Positions 45,791 to 56,799 of a stretch of 64,000 nucleotides of DNA are shown one piece after another. Origin of the DNA: Hofstenia miamia (Eukaryota; Xenacoelomorpha; Acoela). The translations under genes were made by a program, and so were the position numbers. The stretch spans positions 2,011,182-2,075,181 of the forward strand of contig SCFE01000027.1 of the NCBI GenBank assembly GCA_004352715.1, given 5' to 3'. Numbering within the stretch: the first letter of the stretch is position 1; every line of letters starts with the position of its first letter. The notes under the pieces were generated by a model. It was not told the origin of the DNA, did no database searches, and worked only from the letters and a program-made list of their open reading frames with translations.

Positions 45791-46087
45791 TCAATATAGT
45801 TTTTGCCGCTCACCAAACTCTTCCTTAAAGGATATTTGTAATTCTGTTGAAAACCTTAACCTTAAGCTGTCTGGCGCCCATTTAAAAGGACAAACTGCTT
45901 TTCCACATTTACAAAATTGTTTTGCAAGCCTATCAGCAAATTTGAAAATCGTGAGGCATGGCAGGTTCTTTGGGGAACATGTTATAATGTAATGTTGAAA
46001 AATTATATTAGAGCGTCTTGTAATGGCTGAAGTTGTTTCATTTGAACATTTCATATCTTTGAAAATATTTAAGATTTCTCCAAACAA
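45791..46087 (-). pseudogene. Conserved short frame upstream of TRIM gene D
   Basis: 98 codons, identical in protein to copy C. Same cautions as for the other copies: no ATG at its start, no domain, possible 5' exon. Confidence 0.35.
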
Positions 46088-47100
46088 ATTTTCATGAATT
46101 TATTGGGTTTTGAGGCCATGCATGCAACAAGGCAATTGACGGTTTCTTTATATGATCAAAAATACCCCAAACCCATTGCATTGTTCAACAGAACGGTGCC
46201 TCATCTAGATCAAGTCTTCTGATTTGGTATTTTATCAGAGGCAATTCAAAATTACAATAATGAAATGTTAAAAAATGATTAGATCTAATTATATTATTAA
46301 ATATTTTGGATCACTAAAAAGTACAGTGCTAGAACCCATTTTATTAGTTTATCATGGCAATGAAATGTCAAAAATATTCACCATATATAAGGGGCAGCAT
46401 GCTTGTAGTTAGGAGAATCTACCCCCTCCTCCCTCTAGAGCAGAGGTCATCCCCTACAATAAATGTTTGCACTTGGCTACCAAGTAGTGATAAGTGTGCA
46501 TTTGAGTAACAAATATACCTACTGTATATTAAAGCCCCTACTCCTTTTAATAGCTTCACTATCATAAAAAACGTAACCAATGCAGATTACAACTATATAA
46601 TTTTTTAAATTTGTACATTATATTAAACATAAGCTCCTTAGAAATTTACTTAAATTTTTTGATGATTTCTTGAAAAAATTCTTTAGTGCTGACATCTCAT
46701 GCAACTCTCTAAAATTGGAGTGCAAGTTGCAAACTTGGAGTTGCTCCTTTTCATTTTTATCCAAGAAATCCTGTTGTCGCCCCGTGCAGTACTATTGCGC
46801 GACCTTTTACTTTCTGCATAGAAAGCCTCAAAGGCTTTGGGTTGTCTTTCTGCAACCAAGAAAAAGCTAAGACTAGTTGTTGCGGACATGGGCATATTTT
46901 GATCATATTTTGTTAATGAATTTTATAAATTTTAGTGCTTATATTTTAATATTTTGTTTAGACTTCCAAGAAAATCATATAAAAATGCTGCCAAATGATA
47001 GTATTGTAATTTTAAGTGATATAATGATTATTGTTTCTATTACAGACAGAGATTTATCCATATTTTAATCTCCATATATTATATTATTAACTGGGCATGG
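46088..47100. other. Distal upstream region of block D
   Basis: Homologous to the same part of C but more diverged, with about 50 extra bases near 46745-46800. A minus-strand frame from about 46793 (R-Q-Q-D-F-L-D-K-N-E-K-E-Q-L-Q-V-C-N-L-H-S-N-F-R-E-L) stays open to about 46620 despite many changes. It corresponds to the short frame at 23781-23931. An overlapping 70-codon frame at 46683-46895 is likely its shadow. Confidence 0.4.
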
Positions 47101-48368
47101 CAAAACTTAACTGACAGTTTTGCACTGATATCAAGGATTGCAATTAGCCGTTTACATCTAAACAAACCTTAGGAAAAGGGAACCACAACAAGAGCATTTT
47201 ACATTCTGATACTCTTTTAACCAGAAATTTTCTGCATATCCAAATAATAGAAACTTAAGAGGTGTGAATTTTTCCCATAGGTAGGTAATCATGTTTAGCT
47301 ATACAGTCCTGCTCATAAGTATTGGCACACTCATCTTCACAATTTATTTCTGCAATGATTGACACAATAACTTTGATTTTTAACACTAGGCTCAAATTTG
47401 GCATTTTGAATTCAAATTTTCATGTAATAATTTAATCAGAAATTTAGTTTACCTCCAATTCCCTCGCAAAGGGCCACCCTAAACACTATCTCCTTAAATA
47501 TGCATGCTATGTAAATCATAGTGGGAAAATCGAGTTCAGCGTGAAACGTTTAGTTTGTTCTAGAAGTTTTCCATAAATGTATTCAGTTGTCTGAAAGATA
47601 TTACTTATCAAATTTTGCTAAAATCCCATTACAGTGATTGAATTTACATTAAAATTTGCAAACGTAATAGGATTTTCCCAAAATTGCACTCTTAATCATT
47701 CAAAATCTTTTGAATGAAAAAATTTAGAATAAACAAATTTTTTGAAGCTGCATCCGATTTTTTCACTATTATTTACATACCATGTATATTTAAGGAGATA
47801 GTTGTTTTAGAGTGCCCCTTTGCAGGGGAATTGGAAGAAAACTAAATTCTGATAAACTACATAAAAATCTGAATTCAAAATGCCAAACTTGAGCCTAGTG
47901 TTAAAAATCAAAGTTATTGTGTCAATCATTTCAGAAATAAATTGTGAAGATGAGTGTGCCAATACTTATGAGCAGGACTGTAGATGATGATCTAGAATGG
48001 AATCTAAGCACTTGTTTATTCAATGCCGCCAAAATAGGTCACCATAGCTATTCAGAACCTCTAATAGTGTTAAAATGTTAAATTCAATTCTTTTTTGGAC
48101 CACCATAATAGTAAAAAATTACAGCATTTAAAGCCTAACAACTCATTTTCTATCAATGCATATTATATTATTTTAATTTGTTACACAACCGATGGCTCAG
48201 TCTGCTCCTCGGATGTCTTTTCATCTAGGTTTGATTCTGAAGCGGAAGCATAATCTATAATCCAAGTTTATGACAACTCGAAGTTGGCTGTCATCACTCA
48301 GGGCTTCAGACAAAAGCATGGGTGCAGTAATTTCTCTATAAATGGCCATCATAATGTTAACTCTGGAC
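47101..48368 (+). repeat. Flank E: truncated fifth copy of the outer flank, without a gene
   Basis: Repeats the outer-flank sequence known from 33236-34210 with an internal deletion near 47223-47230, and is split by a MITE at 47304-47980. Similarity ends abruptly at 'aactctggaca' (48368). No TRIM-like gene follows. Confidence 0.75.
47304..47980. mobile_element. Long-TIR MITE of Tc1/mariner type, 677 bp
   Basis: Flanked by TA on both sides (47302-47303 and 47981-47982). The first roughly 215 bp (starting CAGTCCTGCTCATAAGTATT) are the imperfect inverted repeat of the last roughly 215 bp. The middle of about 240 bp has no coding frame. The homologous site in flank C (near 33810) reads 'ttagctatagatgatg' without the element, which is an empty site. 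It is non-autonomous, presumably moved by a Tc1/mariner transposase. Confidence 0.9.
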
Positions 48369-48709
48369 AGTATTTTGACTACATTACATTAGCTCAACAG
48401 ACTTCCATGCATCTGTAAAAATCTACCCAGAATAGTGTTTTTCAATGCACGGTCCATTAGAAATAAAATTTCAGTGCTGATCAAGCAATAACGGAATTTC
48501 ATTTTTCCTATAATCAATGAATAATTTTTTTATTGAAATGCGTCATTTGTAACTCCTTAGTAGGTTCATATATATATTTTTTTTTGAGAAATTCTTTTCT
48601 CTTTGATCTATCAACACAGAACAACTCAGTAACGGAATTTCAAAGAGTTAACATCACTTTTACAAGTATACAGATTTCATCACTACATACTGTTCCTCGA
48701 AAACACGTA
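48369..48709. other. No gene seen
   Basis: AT-rich sequence between flank E and the mariner-type element. No recognisable feature. Confidence 0.5.
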
Positions 48710-48899
48710 TAGTTGGCTGTAAAAAATGAGACTAGAAAAAAGGCATATTACTTTTGAACTACTGAACGCAACAACTCAAGAAAGGTAAGATTTTAAAGAT
48801 ACATTAAAGAACTATAAGTAAAAAGCATCAAAGTCTAATTTGTTTTCCTCCTGTAGAAATAACTTCATTCAAACGAACTGAAACTGATTTCATTAAATT

Positions 48900-49867
48900 G
48901 GACTTCATTTCAAAATGTGTTGACTTTCTTGGATTTTTTCTTTTAAATCGGATATATTTTTCGGATTTTTCTTCTCAACGTCATTTTTCAATATCTGCCA
49001 CACGTTTTGATTGGAGAAAGATCAGCAGAACTTGGTGGCCATTGCAAAAACTGGATATTATTTTCAGAAAACCAATTTTTTGTCTTTGCTGACGTGTGCG
49101 GGGTTGCTCCGTCCTGTTGGAGTATCTATCCATCATCATATAAAGCATCAGCATAAGGCATAAATTCAGCTATAATTTGGCAATATCTTTGACTGTCGAT
49201 TGTGGCTTTTCCGTCTAAAATTTTCAAATAAAACCCACGATAGGAAAGTGTTCTCCAAACCATAATTTTTTGGTCGAACTTTGGAACCGCTTTTGTTGGT
49301 CTTGGACATTTCTTTGACGACCACACTTGTACTTTGTTTCTGTGCAGTTGAAATACGCACTCATCAGTTATCCGAACATCTTCAAAAGTGTAGTCTTTCC
49401 ATTCTTTCACGAAATTTAATCTTTTTTCTTGATGTTCTTTTGTAATCAGAAGTCGATTTTTTCTGCCAATTTTTGTAACTCCACTTTTTTTCAGTGTTCT
49501 CTGAACTGTGGTTTCATGCACAGAGATGTCGGCTTCAGTTTGAAGTCGGTTTGCAATTTTTTTCCCAGAAATATAGGGATTTTTGAGAGCAATTGCGACT
49601 GTTTTCTGAATGAATTTTCCAATGATTTTTCGAGGGCGTCCACTTCCTTTTCTTCTTTTGAGAGATTCTCCTTGTCGAATTTTTTTCAGCTTTCGAAAAN
49701 NNNNNNNNNNNNNNNNNNNNNNNNNNNNNNNNNNNNNNNNNNNNNNNNNNNNNNNNNNNNNNNNNNNNNNNNNNNNNAAGTTGATCGAGAAATTTGCGAT
49801 GTCGCAAAGGCGTTTTCAAGCTGTTCCAACGTTTCCATTCCGAAGAAATCAAGTAGAAACTTTGCAA
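48900..49867 (-). pseudogene. Tc1/mariner-type transposase pseudogene
   Basis: The helix-turn-helix region is about 49690-49500: K-K-I-R-Q-G-E-S, the G-R-P-R-K basic hook and V-Q-R-T-L-K-K-S-G-V. Then R-I-T-D-E-C-V-F (first Asp), K-I-M-V-W, and, after an in-frame TAG near 49126, L-Q-Q-D-G-A-T-P-H-T-S (second Asp). At the third catalytic position the usual S-P-I-E-N-x-W reads S-P-I-K-T-C-G, so the Glu is lost. Further stops follow. The 49521-49126 stretch is the longest open part. Inactive. Confidence 0.82.
49700..49777. other. Assembly gap, 78 N
   Basis: Undetermined bases within the mariner-type transposase. Frames crossing it in other readings are spurious. Confidence 0.95.
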
Positions 49868-50339
49868 AGCAAAACAATTTGTTTGGCAAGTGTTTTTAGA
49901 TAATTACGAAGTACCAGTTTAATTAATTAACTTTTTTGTTTGACCATTTTAAAGTTCACAAAATTCTCGTTGTCTTTTATTTTTAGTGTTTTCCTCTAAA
50001 ACGTCTCAATACGTTTCCACAAAGCGTGAAAAAATAGGTGTTCAGTCTCATTTTTTTTGCAGCCAACTATATATAATAAGTGTTATATTCATTTAGGGTT
50101 GTTAGTACACCATCTTATCAACAAATATTGGCATAGTTGCGAAATATTCACTCCATTAAATATTAAGAAACTAATTGGTGCTACATGGTAACGGAATTTC
50201 ATGGTATTGAAATTTCAATGGTCTTGTTTCCAGGCATTGATACTACTTTTTACAAATTTTTACCATCATTCCGCATTATTGCATTAATATTCCTATAATT
50301 AAAGGTTGTAATGTAGAAAATCCCTCATGGATATAATTT

Positions 50340-52600
50340 TTTTTGACTTTTCTCAGCTATTCAGAAATGTGTGCATTCCAGGACAAATCATTAGTTAAAA
50401 AGACACCAAGATCTTTAACCTTAGTAGAGGAACATATTATGTTAGATTGTAACTTCATATCACACGGTGGAACAGAAATTGTAAGCCGCTTAAATGTATT
50501 CGCGTTAAATACCATTCCATTATTTTTTTGCGCAATTTAACAATGAGTTGTAATCGGCTTGAACCTTTGAAATTGTATTACTAATAATCTGTGTGTCATC
50601 AGCAAACAAATGGTGTAATGTTTCGATGCAGGGTTCTGCCATATCATTTATGAAAATAATGAATAATAGTAGTCCCAGAACTGATCCCTGGGGGACTCCA
50701 CCAGTAACAGGAAGATAATTAGATTTCGCATTGCTTACCAACATTCTATGAAATCTCCCACTTAAAAAAGACTTCAATAATCTTAGTAAATTTCATCTTA
50801 TGCCAACGTCGGTTTAGATTCATTAAAATCTGAATAGAGCTGATCTAGACATTGAATCAATTGAGTTATCATTGATCGTCTTTTAATGAAGCCAGATTTC
50901 TCCTTGCAAATGACATCATGGATGATAGGATGCATAGCATTGAAAAGCAGTCTTTTGAAAACGAGTGAAATTTAAGACAGAAGGGTTGCTGGACGTTGGT
51001 ATATTTTCAACATGTAGGATAGATATTAAAATTTATTATATGAGTAAATAAATTTAAAACATGGGAAGCCAAAGGGAAAGCATATTCATTAATAAAACTA
51101 GCTGGAATTGTCAGAAGTGCAACCAGAACTCTTACAATTTGATAAGAGATTAATCACGTCATTCAGACTTATATTTCGAGAATCAGTTTCACTATCATTT
51201 ACTGTTGACAACGTAAATATAGTATTTCCTTTTTTGTATCGTTGGGTAAGGGAAAGAAGTTGTAGATAAAGAACGAAGCAACTTAAAACAACTATTTATA
51301 TCGGAATTATCTGCAAAATATTCCACAAAAACAATTTTATTCAACTCTAAAGACTTAAGTAGTTCATCAACTGCACTTTATCGTTATTACTATGAGAAAT
51401 TCCAAGAATGCTATCAACGTCGTCCTTATTTAGTATAAAATGAGAAGCATAACAACAACTGCATGATCCAAAAAACTATCTGTAGAAGGTATTGTATGGA
51501 CAATATTTATATCTCAGAATCACTCATGATGATGTCAAAAGTGTTTCCAATGATATGTGTTAAAAAATCTATCTTCTGTTTCACTTTAAGATCCGAAAAA
51601 CAGGTTAATATCAAATTGTTAAATTCATGAACCAATGTAAAAGATCGCCACATGTTAAGATGGATGTATTCTCCAAACGAATAGATTTCTTTTTGGTATA
51701 CAAAACAAAAAAGGATCTACAATATAATAAATAATCAACAATATCAGAAGCGGGTGGGCAGTAGTAACTGGTAGCAGGTGGATAATATATACATATCAGA
51801 AGAACGGTATGGGCATCAAATTGCAGAATTGTACAACAAGCAAATTGAACGTCATTCTGTATTTCAATACTGGAACATTTTGGGTTTGCATCACATAAAA
51901 TTAAACAGCCACCATGCTCTTTAGATGCAGTCCTGTTAGCTCTTCCTACCACTTACAAAAATGATTTCAGGAAAATGTCATTAGAAATTGAATGATCAAA
52001 CCAAGTTTCAGTAATAAACGCAATGTCACAATTTAACAAACATAATAGTTTATGTAAATTCAGTCTCTTTTCAATTAGCATAAAGTGCATTTAAACAATT
52101 TTTTAGTGAATTATTAATTGTATCAGGCGTCAGGGAAAGTTCTTGATCATCTTTATAAAGTTTAAGATTTTGAATTTTCAAGTTATGTTTTTCAATACTA
52201 TCATTTAGCCAAAATAAGTTTTTCCTTCTTTCTCTCTTCCAAACTAAGGTCTAGTTTAAATCTAACACTATATTCACGAATTTGAATAACGAGCAACTAC
52301 ACATCATTTGTTCCATTCTGTGGCAAGGTCAACTATGATTGGATAAGAGTAATTTGCTTTAGGGCGCCTTGTACAGTATATGTTGCTTAACCGTATTGAG
52401 TCAAACCCAAGATAAGATGACATGTCTTTTAGTGAAAGTTCATCTTTCTTAAGCTTTGTACTTGGTATCAAATTACCGTCCGGCTCTGGGAGATCAGTAA
52501 TCTGGATACAAGCCTTGCAACCTTGGTTATCAAGATGGTTAGAAATTGAAAGGTTATTAGCACCGTTTTAGAGGTCTTTAAGCATATGGTTACATTTTGA
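50340..52600 (-). mobile_element. Decayed APE-type non-LTR retrotransposon (ORF1 tail, endonuclease, RT)
   Basis: In order on the minus strand: about 52510-52330, a basic ORF1-like stretch (L-S-L-K-D-M-S-S-Y-L-G-F-D-S-I-R-L); about 52065-51980, C-D-I-A-F-I-T-E-T-W-F-D, the endonuclease start; 51952-51611, L-I-C-I-Y-Y-P-P and a degenerate C-G-D-L-L; 50777-50520, the RT palm with G-V-P-Q-G-S-V-L-G and F-A-D-D-T-Q-I, both intact; and about 50500-50350, V-K-D-L-G-V-F-L-T-N-D-L-S-W. Frames change repeatedly, and the fingers region between about 51500 and 50800 is hard to follow. Dead but fairly full-length. Confidence 0.78.
50520..50777 (-). pseudogene. RT palm fragment of that element
   Basis: 85 codons: the G-V-P-Q-G-S-V-L-G-L-L-L-F block (usual GPLLF), F-I-N-D-M, then F-A-D-D-T-Q-I-I. 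Both metal-binding Asp of FADD are kept. The next motif is in another frame. Confidence 0.8.
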
Positions 52601-53548
52601 GTAGGTATCACTAAAACTTGATTTTATCTGCAAAACTTGATTTTATACCGCTTTTAAGCGTTGAATAGAGCTTTTCACAGTTCAACAAAAGAGTGTGCTT
52701 TTTGATAAAATATCAAACAAATTTCTTCTTTTTCGCAGAGACACAATCATTGCACAGCGTAATAACAGATCAAAACTTCCAGTTTGAAAACTTCTGCATG
52801 ATTTAGTCATATGATATGTAGCATTACATACATTAAATTGATAGGATTGTTCCTTCTCTAAAAATTCATTTTGCAAGTTTTGCAATTATTAGAAATTCCA
52901 GTTAAGTGTTGTTGCATAATTTCTAGAGAGATAGAACCACGCTCTATGAATGTGTATTCCAGTTTACATATTGTCTTCTAGATAGTAGTTATTGAAAAAT
53001 ATCTAAACATTTTCAGACGTTTGACATCTGATAAAGCACGGAAGCAGCACAAAGTTGTTCAATTGCACTAGTAATCTTCATTATGTAAACCTGTAAGTAT
53101 AATTTATTATGCTGCAAGCTCATGATTTGCTGTAGTGTCATTAGGTAATGCCAAAATGACAAATAATAGTCCGAAATAAATTATGATAGCCAATAGCAAT
53201 TAGAAATCTTTAATTACACTATGGCCTCTTTTTAGTGTTTTGTTAATTTATTTAGTCTTATTATTTTATCTTATGTAATTCACTGTAAACAAAAAATAAA
53301 CATTTCAGATGATTTGAATAATGGCTTTTTCTAACAAAATTACAAACCTTGATTAGACTGTAGTAGTGGCCTCTTACAATACCATATGCATTATAGAACT
53401 GACCAAAAGAATCATTTAAAATGTATTGAAATACTCCAACCTCCCTGGAATTCTGTCAAAAAGGTGTTCCCTTAACCAATTAGTACAATTTTATTTTTAA
53501 GTTTCTTAAGTAATTCATTTATTGAAATTTCCCTTTAAATTTGATTCA
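52600..53548. other. No firm gene
   Basis: A 67-codon minus frame at 52682-52885 with several Cys/His might be part of the retrotransposon's ORF1 zinc-finger region, but the pattern is not convincing. The remainder is AT-rich without features. Confidence 0.4.
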
Positions 53549-53552
53549 TTAA

Positions 53553-54058
53553 CCCTATCTTACCTGGGGAGCGATTTGACCCTTCCATTTTTTTAGATAT
53601 AACCCAAAGACTTGTTCTGCAACTTTTAGCTAAAAAATTTTGCAAATAGGATAAAGAGATACAAAGTTATAGCAATATTAAAAAAATTCATGAAAAACTA
53701 ACATTTCAAAAATAACGATTTTGTATGTAAAGGATATAAATTGAATCCAAAGTATAATTTTCAATGCAAAATTATAATAAAATTCTTTCTATGTTTTATT
53801 TGAATTATCGTCCTTTCTCTTAATTCCTATTCATTAATATTTCTAACATTTTGTGTCAATAACAAGAAAATAAGAAAATTCCATACAAAATCTAATTAAC
53901 GAGCATAATTCGCACATTAATTATTGTATCACACATCAAAATATCTCCACCCCAAATTTGGTGTTGATCACATGTTCTGTTTCCGAGATCTTAGGGGGGG
54001 GGCAAAATCACACACCCCTCAGGAATAACTGCTACGAAAAAGACCAGGTGCAATAGGG
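53553..54058. mobile_element. piggyBac-like MITE, 506 bp, with TTAA duplications
   Basis: TTAA at 53549-53552 and 54059-54062. Ends are CCCTATCTTACCTGG and, on the opposite strand, CCCTATTGCACCTGG (12 of 15 identical). TTAA target sites with CCC-starting ends are the piggyBac signature. There is no coding frame inside, so it is non-autonomous. Inside its right half is a run of Gs (about 53993-54001). Confidence 0.78.
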
Positions 54059-54062
54059 TTAA

Positions 54063-54458
54063 TTAGGTTGAGATACTAACAAGCTTTAAGTATTACAGGA
54101 TTTAGCTTATGATAAGATTTTTTTCAAATTATTTGTTACATATTTAATAATAGCTTTTGATATTTGCTATACATATTTCTCAATTTTTGATATGTCTATA
54201 AGTTATTGTATTACAGTTTTTGCATCATCAACATTAAGGAAAATAATACGTTCATTTATAATTTGACTATTTATATTCATTTTCTACATGTTCACAAAAT
54301 TGAAATAAATTTCACAACAGATAATCAAGTAATCTTTAAAATTCAAGAAATTTCCATATTAATATCACATAACAGCAGTAGTAACTAACATTCTAAAAGT
54401 AACAAATCAAATATATAATTGAAACCAAATCATTCTATGAAATGATTTTGAAGTATCT
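54063..54458. other. No gene seen; possible 3' UTR of the exon at 54459
   Basis: AT-rich. If 54459-54663 is a terminal exon on the minus strand, the 3' UTR would lie here. The minus strand offers AATATA/AATAAA-like strings, but none is decisive. Confidence 0.4.
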
Positions 54459-54663
54459 TCATCGAGAGTCACCATTAACATAATCAGTGTTTGTTGAAAC
54501 ATCAAAGCGAAGACGTGGAGTGTAGGTTGATCTGATTTTATCACTCTGCTGATAATTCAATTGATTTATTTGCTGCTTAGTATCATCTATCTTGAAAAAT
54601 CTGTAATCAGGTGGTTGATGGGTATATCTGCTGAAGAAATTAGGAATACTTTGGTGTGTTGTT
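54459..54663 (-). CDS. Putative terminal exon of an unidentified gene
   Basis: On the minus strand 'tatgtttttag' (ending at 54664) is a good acceptor, followed by 67 codons rich in Q, N, T, D and Y: T-T-H-Q-S-I-P-N-F-F-S-R-Y-T-H-Q-P-P-D-Y-R-F-F, then S-T-Y-T-P-R-L-R-F-D-V and a TGA stop. The composition is unlike the surrounding random frames and unlike the retroelements. A second acceptor (tattcctaatttcttcag) lies 31 bases inside in the same phase. I cannot name it. It might be the last exon of the gene with exons at 62902 and 63379, but the splice phases do not chain directly. Confidence 0.4.
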
Positions 54664-56585
54664 CTAAAAACATACAATAATGTACATTGTCAACGACTTT
54701 ATAAAACTTGCCTTTATATTGTCTCATCCCTATCTCAGCCAGAGAGGTATGCTTCCCTGGAAAAATAATGGTAAATTTTCCCAAAATAGAATTAGGAAAG
54801 TGAAGCATTAATACGGGTATTAGGTTTTCTTTTTTTTCAGTATTTAACTATATATTGGCTATGATGACCTAGCAAAATTTCAGTGCCATTCTGTTATGAA
54901 AACATATATTTTTAAATTTTTTAGTAACTAAGCTCAATTTACAATGTCAGCACTAGGGCTGGGTTTATATCAAAAAATTATCCCGCTCTGCATTTCCTAT
55001 TTCAGATTAATTGTATTATTTCAGGATTCACAATTTGTCATATTTTTATGTTTTAATCAGCAAGATCCTTTCATTAATTAACTTATCCACATCAAAAAGT
55101 GAAATAAGATAATGTGGGGCAATCTCAACTTTTATGTAACAAATCGATTTGCCTGCATTTTTTAACAATATTTCATTTTCAATGACGAAGCAAAATCTAA
55201 ATTTATAGATGGTGAACTGTGTGACGATAAAAATCTTTGAAACAGAGATAGAAAGGTGTCCTTGTAAAACAGTCAATCGTAACACAATCAACAATGAAAA
55301 ACTTGTGAAATAGTTCTAAACCTCTTTACATATTATGTCGAAACGATATCCAGGTTATTACTTTACAGAGCTAATTTCAAAAGCAACCCCAATGCATGAA
55401 GATTTCGATACACAATTTTGACACTAAAGTACTGCTAAAACGAATGATGAATATAATTGATGTAATCAGGGTTTAATTTTCAATTTCTAATATAGATTTT
55501 ATCCGGATTTAACTGGATCTCAATTTTATCCTGCCCTGATCATCCTGTCCGGACTCAGTCATAGTCAGTGCCCATGTTGACAGTAGAGCACCAGAAAGTT
55601 AAATTTTTTGGCATGTTGTTATTCAGCCATATGTAAGTTGTAGTCTTGCCAAGTTTCGCTGCTTGGTGATGAATCTAATTGATTTTATAGGAAGGGGTGG
55701 GCAAGAGTGCACTTGAGGGGTGGTCAGGGATCTCAGCCAACCTCGTTAAATTCGATTGGGGGCAGAACCTAGCTTGTTAAATTCATATTACGGTGTGGGG
55801 TGTTAGATTTTACCTGTTGAGAAATAAATTTGGGCAAAATAAGAACATTAATATAAATTGCTCTAATTTAGATAACATAGCCTTACAGTTGGGTGCCCGT
55901 GAAGCACACCTCGTAATTTTAGAAGTGAAAGCTTTTAAGATCATTGAAACCTTAATTAGCAAAATTGTGATTATTTGAAATTGAAATGTATTCATATAAA
56001 TTTAGGTCTTAGATTCTTTCTTACCTCAAAGCATTACAAATTTGCAATCTGCCATTCGTATATTTGGTGCAGCTAATTCAACCATATATTATCTATTTAG
56101 ACAAAATATTTGATTAAAAGTTGTGTACATGTGTACGTGCACAACCCATGATGAAGTTGAATGATGATTTAAATAATTTTGCGATTTACAAGGTTATGGT
56201 ATGTTCTTAAACTTGACAACTCGCAAAAATGTTAGTTAGATTTCAATTTTTTAATATGTTAGTTTCAGATCCTTACCGGACGTTAGGACTCTAAAAATAT
56301 AACTTGCAGTAAATAAAATAAGCATAAAGTTGTATGATTATTATTATCTTATTCTCTTAACAGCTTTGACTTTTGTGTGCCTCTTGGCAAGGGAAACTAA
56401 GCAGATTTCAGGGAAGTCTAAGAGCTTTCGTTGGAACTTTAACTGTTCCTAAGTAATGACTTCTAAATATGTATATTTTCAAATTTCAATTTGAACACAT
56501 ATTCTTATAATATTTCACAAAATAAAGTACATTAATAATATTATATCCAGAATTACTATAAAAGTGTTAATTTTTTAAAACATAT
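54664..56585. other. No gene seen
   Basis: AT-rich sequence. Frames at 55046-55294 (minus), and at 55793-55978 and its antisense, have no domain, no splice context and overlap each other. Possibly intron of the gene suggested at 54459. Confidence 0.45.
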
Positions 56586-56775
56586 GGCTCGTCTGTGTGG
56601 GGTGGAGAAAAAGATTATCTTCTGAACTATTTAGATTTTGTGCAAAAAAGAGCTGTCAGACTTGGTACCATTGAAGACTACACTCCAATTCGAACATTTT
56701 TCAGACATAGAGATGACAAATTATATTATTCAATCACTAGCAATCCATTACATCTGCTCTCCTGCATGCTGAACA
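56586..56775 (+). mobile_element. Non-LTR RT C-terminal fragment
   Basis: The frame reads S-S-V-W-G-G-E-K-D-Y-L-L-N-Y-L-D-F-V-Q-K-R-A-V-R-L, then F-F-R-H-R-D-D, the 'WG..L..VQ+RAVR' and 'RRD' blocks near the end of Jockey/CR1-type ORF2. It is on the opposite strand to the R4-like element, whose 3' end begins at about 56800, so that element may have landed in this fragment. Confidence 0.7.
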
Positions 56776-56799
56776 TGAGGACCTCCTTTGGTACTGCTA

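Larger units (their letters stand above)
40495..47100 (-). repeat. Duplicated block D (tandem unit 2)
   Basis: Direct copy of block C. Relative to C its flank lacks the endonuclease fragment and about 600 bp (the C interval near 33500-34085), and near 46745-46800 it carries about 50 extra bases. The 3' boundary repeats the 'ttattaactgggcatggcaa' junction seen at 40478-40497, which marks the repeat period. Confidence 0.85.
48710..50069 (-). mobile_element. Tc1/mariner-type transposon with intact ends, dead, 1360 bp including a 78-N gap
   Basis: TA at 48708-48709 and 50070-50071 flank inverted repeats starting TAGTTGGCTG(T/C)AAAAAA and continuing to TGAGACT at both ends. The transposase is on the minus strand. 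The gap at 49700-49777 lies in the N-terminal coding region. Confidence 0.88.

Noticed and set aside
49429-49903. Plus-strand frames of 156 and 97 codons
   Set aside because: Antisense to the mariner-type transposase and crossing the 78-N gap.
55046-55294. 82-codon minus-strand frame
   Set aside because: Hydrophobic, no domain, no splice signals or conservation to support it.
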